Notes: generated by a model from the sequence alone, not told the origin. A stretch of DNA of 64,000 bases from Zoogloea dura (GCF_012927165.1 NZ_JABBGA010000001.1:558001-622000); one strand, 5' to 3'; positions 31,690 through 39,549 are shown, counted from the stretch's first letter. Made by a program: numbers and translations.

Positions 31690-33140
31690 CGGCGCGCCGC
31701 GACTACCTCGGCCCGCTCGCGCTCATCGCCGCGCTGCTGACCGTCTATCGCCTGTGGGTGATAGGCCACCTCGGCATCGACCTTTACGTGGACGAGGCCT
31801 ACTACTGGGGCTGGTCCCAGCAGCTGGACTGGGGCTACTACTCCAAGCCGCCGGTCATCGCCGCCCTCATTGCCGCCAGCACGGCCGTGCTCGGCAACAG
31901 CCTGGTCGCCATCAAGCTGCCCTCCCTGCTGATCTACCCGGCCACCGCCTTCGCCCTGTATGCCCTGGGCCGGCGCATGTTTTCGGCGCAGGTGGGCTTC
32001 TGGGCCGGCCTGGCCTTCCTGTCCATGCCCCTGGTGTCGGCCCTCGGCCTCTTCGTATCGACCGATGCGCCGCTGCTGCTGTGCTGGACCCTCGCCCTGA
32101 TCTTCCTGCTGCGCGCCCTCGAGCGAGACGGCTGGGCCGACTGGCTGGCCTGCGGCGCCATCATCGGCCTCGGGCTGATGTCCAAGTACACCATGGCCGC
32201 CTTCCTGCCCTCGGCCCTGCTGCTGATCGCCCTCGACCCGCAGCAGCGTCGCTGGCTGGCCCGCCCGCAGCCGTGGGTGGCGGTGTTGCTGGCCTTCGCC
32301 ATCCTCGGACCCAACCTCTACTGGAACTGGACCCACGACTTCCCCACCTTTCGCCACACCGCCGAGATCACCCGGGTGGGCCACGGTGAACGCGGCCTGC
32401 ACCCCGGCCAGCTGGGCGAGTTCATCGGCGCCCAGTGGCTGTCGATCGGCCCCGTGCTGGGCATCCTGCTGGGCTGGGCCCTGTTGCGCAGCCGCAGCCT
32501 GTGGGCCAGCCCGGCGCAACGCACCCTGCTGATCTTCATCCTGCCGCTGCTGGCCCTGGTGAGCCTGCAAGCCCTCACCGGCCGCGCCAACGGCAACTGG
32601 GCGGCGCCCATCTTCGTCGCCGCCTGCGTGCTGATCCCGGCGGTCTTCCTGCCCGACCGGCGGCGCTGGCTGATCGCCGGGGTGGCCTTCAACCTGCTGG
32701 CCTCCACCGTCGCCTACCACTGGCCGGACATCGCCCGCAGCACCGGGGTGGCCCTCACCGCCAAGAACGATCCCTTCAAGCGGGCCCGGGGCTGGATCAA
32801 CCTGGCCGACGGCGTGCGCCCCCTGCTCGAAAGCCACCCCGGCAGCGTGCTGGTGACCGAAGACCGGGAGCTGATGGCCCACCTGATCTACCGCCTCTCC
32901 CCCCCGGAATACGCCACCTGGCATCCCTCCGGCACGCCCATAAGCCACTACGACCTGGTCACCACCCTGGCCGACAAGAAGGGACGCGACGTGATCTTCG
33001 TCAGCCGCAAGGCCGACATTGCCGGGATCAGCGCCCGCTTTGGCAGCAGCGAAGCCCTCGGCAAGATCGTCGTGCCCATCCACAAGGACTTCCGGCGGGA
33101 GGTGTATGTCTTCCTGCTGCGGGACTTCCAGGGCTACTGA
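31686..33140 (+). CDS. ArnT-like GT39 membrane glycosyltransferase 2
   Basis: 484-aa polytopic GT39-type enzyme. The N-terminal loop reads LYVDEAYYWGWSQQLDWGYY followed by SKPPVIAAL, the same DE-containing motif as the preceding protein but with low overall similarity. Multiple membrane segments are followed by a C-terminal soluble domain with GSVLVTEDRELMAHL. ATG 31686 overlaps the upstream stop (ATGA). Two tandem, divergent GT39 enzymes served by one GT2 suggest either two acceptors or sequential additions. It is the last gene of the 27-33 kb cluster. Confidence 0.87.
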   Translation: MTARRDYLGPLALIAALLTVYRLWVIGHLGIDLYVDEAYYWGWSQQLDWGYYSKPPVIAALIAASTAVLGNSLVAIKLPSLLIYPATAFALYALGRRMFSAQVGFWAGLAFLSMPLVSALGLFVSTDAPLLLCWTLALIFLLRALERDGWADWLACGAIIGLGLMSKYTMAAFLPSALLLIALDPQQRRWLARPQPWVAVLLAFAILGPNLYWNWTHDFPTFRHTAEITRVGHGERGLHPGQLGEFIGAQWLSIGPVLGILLGWALLRSRSLWASPAQRTLLIFILPLLALVSLQALTGRANGNWAAPIFVAACVLIPAVFLPDRRRWLIAGVAFNLLASTVAYHWPDIARSTGVALTAKNDPFKRARGWINLADGVRPLLESHPGSVLVTEDRELMAHLIYRLSPPEYATWHPSGTPISHYDLVTTLADKKGRDVIFVSRKADIAGISARFGSSEALGKIVVPIHKDFRREVYVFLLRDFQGY

Positions 33141-33179
33141 GCCTTCAATCAGTCAAGCAGCGGCAGAACTGAGTTTCTG

Positions 33180-33425
33180 ATGGCTGACGAATCTTCTCCA
33201 GCCCTGGACGAAATTCGTCGAGAGCTGGACGAAACCGGTCAGACGCTGGACGAAATCCGTCGAGCCCTGCATGAAATCGGTCCAGGTCTGGGTGATTTTC
33301 ATCCAGCCCTGGACGCGCCGCGTCCACCCGCTGACGGCGGGAGTCCAGGGCTGGACGCCATTCATCCAGGTCTGGACGGCGGGTGTCCAGGGCTGGAGTG
33401 GGATCGTCCAGGGGTGGATGAATAG
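33180..33425 (+). CDS. Possible small heptad-repeat protein co-extensive with the 21-bp array (doubtful)
   Basis: This 81-codon frame begins at ATG 33180 and stops (TAG) inside the eleventh repeat. It reads as seven-residue units of the form P-G/A-L-D-x-x-R/H (for example PALDEIR, RELDETG, QTLDEIR, RALHEIG). The first four could form an amphipathic helix; the later ones are Pro/Gly-rich and would not. No convincing Shine-Dalgarno is seen. The opposite strand and a second plus frame are also open across the array with their own heptads, so openness alone is not evidence of coding. I do not recognise a family. Confidence 0.2.
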   Translation: MADESSPALDEIRRELDETGQTLDEIRRALHEIGPGLGDFHPALDAPRPPADGGSPGLDAIHPGLDGGCPGLEWDRPGVDE

Positions 33426-33428
33426 TGT
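33198..33428. repeat. Strand-symmetric 21-bp tandem repeat array (11 units)
   Basis: Eleven consecutive 21-bp units start at 33198, 33219, 33240 and so on to 33408; degenerate half-units flank them at about 33177 and 33429. The consensus is CCAG-N2-CTGG followed by ACG-N5-CGT. Both halves are dyads, so the array reads the same on both strands. Unit 1 (ACGAAATTCGT) and unit 6 (ACGCGCCGCGT) have perfect second dyads. The CCAG...CTGG half is exact in units 1, 5, 6, 8, 9 and 10. The middle N positions vary freely. Confidence 0.9.
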
Positions 33429-33480
33429 CCAGGGGAGTGTGCTGCGGGGGCGGGTGTGGCTTTGGCCGCCTGCTCGTGCC

Positions 33481-33573
33481 TTTGCTGGGCGGTTTTCCTT
33501 TGATTTACGTTGAATTGGCCGGGATTTCGCCCCGGCCAATTCAAGGTGGAAGAGCGGAAAGCCGCCCAGCAAA
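33481..33573. repeat. Large two-tier inverted repeat
   Basis: The outer arms 33481-33498 and 33556-33573 pair over 18 positions with one G-T (TTTGCTGGGCGG matches CCGCCCAGCAAA exactly). The inner arms 33510-33523 and 33531-33544 are a perfect 14-bp match (TTGAATTGGCCGGG / CCCGGCCAATTCAA) around a 7-nt loop. An 11-nt internal loop lies on each side. No T-tract follows on either strand. Confidence 0.85.
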
Positions 33574-33663
33574 ACCACCACGCGCGAATGAAAGCCCCCC
33601 ACACACAAACAAGCCTCCCTACCCGCGTGATTGAGTCCGGAAGGTACCCCACCCCCATCAATG

Positions 33664-33688
33664 AAAAACGCGCCCCGGAGGGCGCGTT
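33664..33688 (-). terminator. Intrinsic terminator of the TRAP operon
   Basis: AACGCGCCC (33667-33675) pairs with GGGCGCGTT (33680-33688). On the minus strand the stem is followed by a T run (CGCGTTTTTCAT). It lies 25 bp past the dctM stop. Confidence 0.85.
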
Positions 33689-33712
33689 CTTCATTGCGAT
33701 GCAGCGCTGGGA

Positions 33713-34996
33713 TCACATCATCCCGAGCATCCGCGGGAACCACAGGGACAGGCCCGGCCAGTAGGTGACGATGCCAAGGAAGACCAGCATCGACAGCAGC
33801 CACGGCCACACGGCCACCGTGAGCTCGGTGATGCCCATCTTGGTGATGCCCGAGGCCACATACAGATTGAGGCCCACCGGCGGGTGGCACATCCCCACCT
33901 CCATGTTCACCACCATGATGATGCCGAAGTGCACCGGGTCGATGCCCAGCTTCATCGCCACCGGGAACAGGATGGGCGCGAAGATCAGGACGATCGACGA
34001 GGGCTCCATGAAGTTGCCGGCCAGCAGCAGCAGCACGTTCACCGCCAGCAGGAAGGCGATGGCGCCCAGACCGTTGCCGAGCATCCATTCAGCCAGTGCC
34101 TGCGGGATGTTCTCGTTGGTCATGATGAAGGAGAACAGCACCGCGTTGGTGATGATGTAGAGCAGCATCGCCGACATGTTGGCCGAGTTGAGGAGCACCT
34201 TCGGCACGTCGCGCAGGGGCATGTCGCGGTACACAAACACGGCCACGATGAAGGCGTACATCGCGCTCATGGCGGCCGCCTCGGTCGGCGTGAACATGCC
34301 CGTGTAGATCCCGCCCATCACCACCACGATCAGCAGCAGGCCCCACACCGAGTCCTTGAAGGCCTTGATGCGCTCGGCCACCGAGGCCTTGGGCTGGCGC
34401 GGGTAGTCGAACTTGCGGGCACGGTACCAGGTCACCCCGCCGAGCGTTGCAGCCAGCGCCAGGCCGGGCACCACGCCGGCCATGAACAGGGCGCCCACCG
34501 AGGTGTTGGTGGCCACCGAGTACATCACCATCACGATCGACGGCGGGATGAGGATGCCCAGCGCGCCGGCGGTGGTGATGATGCCCGCGCCGAACTTGTT
34601 GGGGAAACCCGCCTTGACCATGGCCGGCAGCAGGATCGAACCGATGGCCACCACGGTGGCCGGGCTGGAGCCGGAGACGGCGGCAAACAGGGCGCAGGCC
34701 AGCACGCCGGCCAGGCCCAGGCCACCATACCAGTGCCCGACCATCGAGCTGGCGAAGTTGATCATCCGCCGGGCCACGCCCCCATGGGTGAGGAAGTTGC
34801 CTGCCAGGATGAAGAACGGGATCGCCATGATCTCGAACTTCTCGATGCCGGTGAACAGCTTGAGCGCCACCGACTCGAGCGGCACCTGGGTCATGGTGAA
34901 CAGGAAGCTCAGCACCGTGAGGCCGAGGGAGATGGAGATCGGCATCCCCGTCAGCATGAGGGCCAGCAGGATCCCGAAGATGATTGCGGCGTTCAT
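33713..34996 (-). CDS. dctM: TRAP transporter large permease (DctM family)
   Basis: 427-aa integral membrane subunit of a tripartite ATP-independent periplasmic transporter, the Na+-coupled translocation channel. It has 11-12 hydrophobic segments, starting IFGILLALMLTGMPISISLGL. Family motifs include AVSGSSPATVVAIGSILLPAMVKAGF and GALGILIPPSIVMVMYSV. It overlaps dctQ by 4 nt, so the two membrane subunits are coupled. A terminator lies 25 bp downstream. With the divergent sensor kinase, C4-dicarboxylate uptake is the most likely role. Confidence 0.95.
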   Translation of the reverse strand: MNAAIIFGILLALMLTGMPISISLGLTVLSFLFTMTQVPLESVALKLFTGIEKFEIMAIPFFILAGNFLTHGGVARRMINFASSMVGHWYGGLGLAGVLACALFAAVSGSSPATVVAIGSILLPAMVKAGFPNKFGAGIITTAGALGILIPPSIVMVMYSVATNTSVGALFMAGVVPGLALAATLGGVTWYRARKFDYPRQPKASVAERIKAFKDSVWGLLLIVVVMGGIYTGMFTPTEAAAMSAMYAFIVAVFVYRDMPLRDVPKVLLNSANMSAMLLYIITNAVLFSFIMTNENIPQALAEWMLGNGLGAIAFLLAVNVLLLLAGNFMEPSSIVLIFAPILFPVAMKLGIDPVHFGIIMVVNMEVGMCHPPVGLNLYVASGITKMGITELTVAVWPWLLSMLVFLGIVTYWPGLSLWFPRMLGMM

Positions 34997-35682
34997 TTGC
35001 GGTCTCCTTCGCGGTCGCCCAGGGGCTTGTGCTTCAAGTCGTGGGCGTGCAGGTTGTCGTCCAGCGAGTACGGGTTGGCGTCGACCGGCGGCAGTTCATC
35101 CTCCAGGCCGTCCACGTGTCCGTGGTCGTGGTGCGGCAACTCGCCGGTCCGCAGGAAACCCCAGGTGACCTGCAGGAAGCGGAAGCACATCAGGCTGGAG
35201 CCCAGGGGAATCGCGCTATAGACGATCCAGGTCGGCCATTCGAGATCGGGCGTGGTGGGGCCTTCGGGAATGTCCCCGAGCTCGGCACCGGTGAAGTGCA
35301 GGAAGGCGTAGTGGGCGCCGTTCTCCCACACGAAATGGCCACCGAGGGTGGCCACGATGCCGGTGAACAGCGCCCCGGCCAGCAGCCCGAAGACGATGAA
35401 CTTGGCCCGGTTGCTGTCGTTCAGGCGGTTGATCATCACGTCGACACCGACGTGGATGCCGGTCCGCACGCCATAGGCGGCGCCGAACTTGGCCATCCAC
35501 ACGAACATGATGATGCAGAGCTCCTGGGCCCAGCTGAAGTTGAGGGACAGCAGCCAGTCCTGCAGGCCGGGAATGCTGATCCCGGCCAGATAGCGGTGCA
35601 CCACGGACAGGAAGATGATGGCCGTGGCACCGCCCATCAGGAAGGTGATGATCCACTCTTCGAGACGATCGAGTATTTTCAT
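34993..35682 (-). CDS. dctQ: TRAP transporter small permease (DctQ family) with a His/Asp-rich tail
   Basis: 229-aa small membrane subunit with four membrane segments (IITFLMGGATAIIFLSVVHRY, then WAQELCIIMFVWMAKFGAAYGV as the DctQ signature). I chose the ATG at 35682 (MKILDRLEEW), which has GAGGACTC upstream; a longer frame reads into the intercistronic hairpin. After the last membrane segment there is an unusual hydrophilic tail of about 45 residues rich in His and Asp (HHDHGHVDG, HAHDLKHK). DctQ proteins of this size occur, but the tail is not part of the conserved fold. Translation is coupled to dctM. Confidence 0.93.
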   Translation of the reverse strand: MKILDRLEEWIITFLMGGATAIIFLSVVHRYLAGISIPGLQDWLLSLNFSWAQELCIIMFVWMAKFGAAYGVRTGIHVGVDVMINRLNDSNRAKFIVFGLLAGALFTGIVATLGGHFVWENGAHYAFLHFTGAELGDIPEGPTTPDLEWPTWIVYSAIPLGSSLMCFRFLQVTWGFLRTGELPHHDHGHVDGLEDELPPVDANPYSLDDNLHAHDLKHKPLGDREGDRK

Positions 35683-35737
35683 GATGAGTCCTCGCAGAGG
35701 TATGCGATGGAGAACCCGGGACAAGGCGTCCCGGTCC

Positions 35738-35769
35738 GCGCCGAGCCCCCGGAACCGGGGGCTCGGCGC
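35738..35769 (-). other. 15-bp hairpin between dctP and dctQ
   Basis: GCGCCGAGCCCCCGG (35738-35752) pairs perfectly with CCGGGGGCTCGGCGC (35755-35769) around an AA, an effective 4-6-nt loop. It lies in the 109-bp gap after the dctP stop. No T-tract follows, so it probably protects the 3' end of dctP mRNA or partly attenuates dctQM. Confidence 0.7.
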
Positions 35770-35791
35770 TCAGACAAGCGCTACAAGGTGT

Positions 35792-36796
35792 TCAGAGCTT
35801 GGCCGGATCGAAACCGGTTTCCTTGTAGATGGACTGGATCAGATCCTTGCCGATACGCCCTTCCATCTTCTGATGGACCGGCAGCATGGCCTTCTTGAAG
35901 GCCAGCTTTTCTTCCTTGGTCGGCACATAGACCTGGGTCTTGCCGCTCTTCTTGATGCCTTCCAGGGACTTGTCGTTCTCTTCCTGGGCGATCTTGTTGG
36001 CGTAGGCAGTGGAATCCTTCATCGCCTGTTCAAGCTGGCCGCGCACATCCGCCGGCAGGCCGTCCCAGAACTTCTTGTTGGCGATCACCGCATAGCCGAG
36101 GTAACCGTGGTCGGTCACGGTCAGGTGCTTCTGCACCTCGTGCATCTTCTGGGTGAAGGTATTGGAGTGAGGGTTCTCGGTGCCATCCACCACGCCCGTC
36201 TGCAGCGCCTGGTACACCTCGGAGAAGGCCATCACCTGCGGCAGGCCACCCACCGAGCGGATTTCCTCCTCGAGCACCTTGGAGGACTGGATGCGCAGCT
36301 TCTTGCCCTTCAGGTCGGCCGGCGTGCGGATCGGGGTGTTGGCGGAGAAGGACTTGAAGCCATTGTCCCAGTAGGCGAGGCCGACAATCCCCTTGGGCTC
36401 GAGCTTCTTGAGGATGCTGGCGCCCACCGGGCCCTGGGTGATGCGGTGCAGCTCGGAGTAGTCGTCGAAGATGTAGGGGAGGTCGAAGACCTCGAACTCC
36501 TTCACCCCCAGGGGGCCGAACTTGGCCAGGGACGGCGCCAGCATCTGCACGGCGCCCAGCTGGAGCGCCTCAAGCTCCTCCTTGTCCTTGTAGAGCGCGC
36601 TGTTGGCATAAACTTCAACCTTGACCTTACCCTTGGTCAGCTCTTCGGCGCGCTTCTTGAAATACTCGGAGGCCTTGCCCTTGGGCGTATCGGCAGCCAC
36701 CACGTGGCTGAACTTGATCACGATGGGGGCCTGGGCCGATGCGCTGGCACAGAAGCCGATGGCGGCCAGGCTGAACAGAACAGTACGCAGCTTCAT
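35792..36796 (-). CDS. dctP: TRAP transporter substrate-binding protein (DctP, C4-dicarboxylate)
   Basis: 334-aa periplasmic solute receptor. The signal peptide MKLRTVLFSLAAIGFCASASAQA is followed by IVIKFSHVVAADTPKGKA, the standard DctP start. The ligand-carboxylate Arg sits in KLRIQSSKV and the conserved Asn in VDGTENPHSNT. The close match to DctP-type motifs supports malate, succinate or fumarate. I chose the ATG at 36796, with CGGAGAC upstream; the longer frame runs into the divergent kinase. It is first in dctP-dctQ-dctM and divergent from a two-component system, the arrangement seen for Rhodobacter dctPQM/dctSR. Confidence 0.95.
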   Translation of the reverse strand: MKLRTVLFSLAAIGFCASASAQAPIVIKFSHVVAADTPKGKASEYFKKRAEELTKGKVKVEVYANSALYKDKEELEALQLGAVQMLAPSLAKFGPLGVKEFEVFDLPYIFDDYSELHRITQGPVGASILKKLEPKGIVGLAYWDNGFKSFSANTPIRTPADLKGKKLRIQSSKVLEEEIRSVGGLPQVMAFSEVYQALQTGVVDGTENPHSNTFTQKMHEVQKHLTVTDHGYLGYAVIANKKFWDGLPADVRGQLEQAMKDSTAYANKIAQEENDKSLEGIKKSGKTQVYVPTKEEKLAFKKAMLPVHQKMEGRIGKDLIQSIYKETGFDPAKL

Positions 36797-36926
36797 GTTT
36801 GTCTCCGTATAAGAATAATGGCAATCAGAGCGTTCCCCACCTGGAGAAGCCTGCCCCTGAACTATCGTCATCTGCCCGAAGTCCCGATATTGTGGTCATC
36901 CGCACTGTGGAAAGTTCCGATGGTGA

Positions 36927-36944
36927 TGCCGGGCCTCTCCGGCA
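36927..36944. promoter_or_regulatory. Inverted repeat between dctP and the kinase gene
   Basis: TGCCGG (36927-36932) and CCGGCA (36939-36944) are a perfect 6-bp inverted repeat with a 6-bp spacer, about 130 bp upstream of dctP. It is a candidate site for the neighbouring response regulator; this is positional evidence only. Confidence 0.3.
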
Positions 36945-36966
36945 AACAATAAAAACGACCCGATCC

Positions 36967-38946
36967 GTGATCCTCAATCCCTTGCCTGAATCCGCAGCCC
37001 CCTCCCCGCCGCCCAGTTGGTACTGGAGCCTGCCCTATGTCGCAGTGGCCCTGTTCGTGGCCACCATGGCGGCCCTGCTGTGGCTGACCCACCGGCAGGA
37101 TTCCGAAGAGCAACGCGCCACATTGATCAACGACGTGCTGTGGATGGAGCAGAACCTGTCCTTCCAGTTCGAACGCAACAGTGAGCTGCTTGCCCAGCTC
37201 GGCCCCAGCCTGCTCAAGAGCACCGCCCTGGGCGCCACCACCGAAGCCCGGCTCCGCCAGGCCCTGGACGCCGAAAGCGGCCTGGTCCGCCTGCTGTGGC
37301 TGCGGGAAGATGGCAGCGTGCGCGGCGCCCAGCCGCCCTACACCGACAGCCACCTGGTCGGCGAGGCCGGCGGCACCTTTCCATCCAGCGCCGCCTACCG
37401 CATGTCGCGCGCCCTGGGGCGCCCCAGCTACAGCGATGCCTATGCGGTCATCGACAACCAGACCCAGTTCGAGGTGCACGTTCCCGTCTTCGAAGGCGGG
37501 CACTACCTGGGGTCGGTGGTCGGGGTCTACTCGCTCAACAATCTCCTGAGCCGCCAGGTGCCCTGGTGGTTCTCCGAACGCTACCGGGTTTCGGTGACCA
37601 ACAACCTGGGGGTCGAGATCGCCGCCAAGTCCAAGGTCTCGCCGCTCTCCTCGCTGACTTACGAGATGGCCCTGGACCCGCCCGGGCATGGCCTCACCCT
37701 GACGGTGACGGCCTACAAGAGCGAGGTACGCTGGATTTCGCTGCTGCTGATGGGCTCCCTGGGCGTGCTGGCCGCGGCCATCGTATGGAGCCTGTGGCAA
37801 CTGCGCCGCCACATGCAGCGCCGCCAGGCCGCCGAACACGCACTGCGCGCCGAACACGCCTTCCGCAAGGCCATGGAGGACTCCCTCAACACCGGCATGC
37901 GGGCACGCGACCTGAAGGGGCGGATCACCTATGTGAACCCGGCCTTCTGCCGCATGGTGGGCTGGAGCGCCGACGAACTGGTCGGCCTGCTCCCGCCCAT
38001 GCCCTACTGGGCCCCCGAAGCCCTCGAACACACCCTCACGGTGCATAACATGGTGCTCGGCGGCCAGGCACCGGCGCAGGGCATGGAAATCCGCCTGATG
38101 CGCCGCGACGGCGAACGCTTCGACGCCCTGCTGATCGAGGCGCCGCTGATCGACTCAGATGGCAAACACATCGGCTGGATGGGCTCGATGGTGGATGTCA
38201 CCGAACAGAAGCGCGCCCAGGAACTCGCCCGCCAGCAGCAGGAGCGCCTGCAGGCCACCGCCCGCCTGGTGACCATGGGTGAGATGGCGTCCACCCTGGC
38301 CCATGAACTCAACCAGCCCCTGGCAGCCATCTCCAGCTACAACACCGGCTGCCTGAACATGATCGAACACGGCCAGCTGTCACAGACCGAGCTCACCGGC
38401 GTCCTCGAGAAGATCGGCAAGCAGGCCCAGCGCGCCGGGCAGATCATCCGACGGATCCACGCCTTCGTGCGGCGCTCGGAGCCCAAGTGCGAGCCGGTGG
38501 ATCTCAACCTCATCCTGCGCGAGGCGGTGGGCCTGGTGGAGCCGGACGCCCAGCGCCGCGGCGTGCACATCCAGATCGACCTGGAAGAGCCGCTGCCCAC
38601 CGTGGCCGCCGACCCGGTGATGCTCGAACAGGTGGCCATCAACCTGATCCGCAACGGCATGGATGCCATGGCGGACGTCCCCCGCGAGCACTGCATGCTG
38701 AGCCTGAGCACACGCCTGCAGGACGGCATGGTGGTCCTGTCGGTGGCCGACCGGGGCAAGGGCATCCCGCCCGAAGTCGCCGAAAAGCTGTTCGCACCTT
38801 TTTTCACCACCAAGGAGGAAGGCATGGGCATGGGTCTCAACATCTGCCGTTCCATCGCCGAATTGCACCGGGGCCGCCTCAGCTTCGAGCCCAATCCGGG
38901 TGGTGGTACGATTTTCAACTTCTCGCTGCCCACCCTGCCCTCATGA
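36967..38946 (+). CDS. dctS: C4-dicarboxylate sensor histidine kinase (DctS-like)
   Basis: About 659 aa from the assumed start. A membrane segment (VAVALFVATMAALLWL) is followed by a periplasmic sensor of about 230 aa, a second membrane segment (LLLMGSLGVLAAAIVWSLW) and a PAS domain with PAC. The HisKA motif is STLAHELNQPLAAISSYN with the phospho-acceptor H446. The ATPase domain has NLIRNGMDAM, DRGKGIP and EGMGMGLNICRS. The start is uncertain: no ATG precedes the first membrane segment. GTG 36967 is preferred; GTG 36907 and TTG 36799 are also in frame, the last overlapping the dctP leader. It overlaps the regulator gene by 4 nt. Confidence 0.88.
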   Translation: MILNPLPESAAPSPPPSWYWSLPYVAVALFVATMAALLWLTHRQDSEEQRATLINDVLWMEQNLSFQFERNSELLAQLGPSLLKSTALGATTEARLRQALDAESGLVRLLWLREDGSVRGAQPPYTDSHLVGEAGGTFPSSAAYRMSRALGRPSYSDAYAVIDNQTQFEVHVPVFEGGHYLGSVVGVYSLNNLLSRQVPWWFSERYRVSVTNNLGVEIAAKSKVSPLSSLTYEMALDPPGHGLTLTVTAYKSEVRWISLLLMGSLGVLAAAIVWSLWQLRRHMQRRQAAEHALRAEHAFRKAMEDSLNTGMRARDLKGRITYVNPAFCRMVGWSADELVGLLPPMPYWAPEALEHTLTVHNMVLGGQAPAQGMEIRLMRRDGERFDALLIEAPLIDSDGKHIGWMGSMVDVTEQKRAQELARQQQERLQATARLVTMGEMASTLAHELNQPLAAISSYNTGCLNMIEHGQLSQTELTGVLEKIGKQAQRAGQIIRRIHAFVRRSEPKCEPVDLNLILREAVGLVEPDAQRRGVHIQIDLEEPLPTVAADPVMLEQVAINLIRNGMDAMADVPREHCMLSLSTRLQDGMVVLSVADRGKGIPPEVAEKLFAPFFTTKEEGMGMGLNICRSIAELHRGRLSFEPNPGGGTIFNFSLPTLPS

Positions 38947-39548
38947 GCCAAGCCCTCGCCCATATCGTCGATGACGACGAAGCCATCCGTGACGCCCTGA
39001 CCTGGCTGCTGCGCACCCGCAATGTTGCAGCCCGGACCTGGGCCTCGGCCGAAGAATTCCTGGCCGGCTGGCAGGCCGACTTCCACGGTTGCATCGTGCT
39101 CGACATCCGCATGAAGGAGATGAGCGGCCTGGAGTGTTTCGACGCCCTGCTGGAACGCAACAACTCCATGCCGGTGATCTTCCTGACCGGCCATGGCGAT
39201 GTGCCGATGGCCGTGAGCACACTCAAGAAGGGCGCCTTCGACTTCCTCGAAAAGCCCTTCGACGACAACGCCCTGGTGGATGTGGTGATCCGCGCCATGG
39301 AAAGCGACGCGCGCAAGCAGGCCAGCCAGGAGACCCAGGCCACTGTCACCGGGCGCCTGGCCCAGCTCACCCCGCGTGAGCAGGAGGTCATGCAGTTGGT
39401 GCTGGCCGGCAAGTTCAACAAGGTCATCGCCGACCAGCTGAACATTTCGATGCGCACCGTGGAAGTGCACCGCTCGCGGGTCTTCGAGAAGATGGGGGTC
39501 CGCTCGGCGGTGGAACTGGCCCAGCTGCTGGCGCCGGGCCGCGACTGA
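38943..39548 (+). CDS. dctR: FixJ/DctR-type response regulator
   Basis: 201-aa two-component regulator. The receiver domain has the acidic pocket VDDDEA, the phospho-acceptor D54 in CIVLDIRM, and LTGHGDVPMAV plus the EKPF lysine. A LuxR/FixJ-type helix-turn-helix follows: LTPREQEVMQLVLAGKFNKVIADQLNIS, then TVEVHRSRVFEKM. ATG 38943 overlaps the kinase stop, so the pair is translationally coupled. The expected target is the divergent dctPQM promoter, with activation by external C4-dicarboxylates as in Rhodobacter DctSR. Confidence 0.94.
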   Translation: MSQALAHIVDDDEAIRDALTWLLRTRNVAARTWASAEEFLAGWQADFHGCIVLDIRMKEMSGLECFDALLERNNSMPVIFLTGHGDVPMAVSTLKKGAFDFLEKPFDDNALVDVVIRAMESDARKQASQETQATVTGRLAQLTPREQEVMQLVLAGKFNKVIADQLNISMRTVEVHRSRVFEKMGVRSAVELAQLLAPGRD

Positions 39549-39549
39549 A

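Larger units (their letters stand above)
33141..33712. other. 572-bp intergenic region with repeats and no recognised gene
   Basis: Between the glycosyltransferase cluster and dctM the region holds the 21-bp tandem array (33198-33428), the two-tier inverted repeat (33481-33573) and the dctM terminator (33664-33688). The stretches 33430-33480 and 33574-33660 show nothing I can name. Several frames stay open only because the array period is a multiple of three. Confidence 0.7.

Noticed and set aside
30100-33140. A complete arn (aminoarabinose) locus
   Set aside because: Only ArnC-like and ArnT-like proteins are present; the arnA, arnB and arnD functions are missing from the window.
33198-33428. 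CRISPR array or plasmid iterons
   Set aside because: There are no spacers between repeats and no cas genes, so it is not CRISPR. No rep gene is nearby, so a replication iteron role is unsupported.
33153-34088. A 311-codon minus-strand frame spanning the repeat array and antisense frame of dctM
   Set aside because: It reads the dctM coding region in the wrong frame and continues through the 21-bp array only because the period is a multiple of three.
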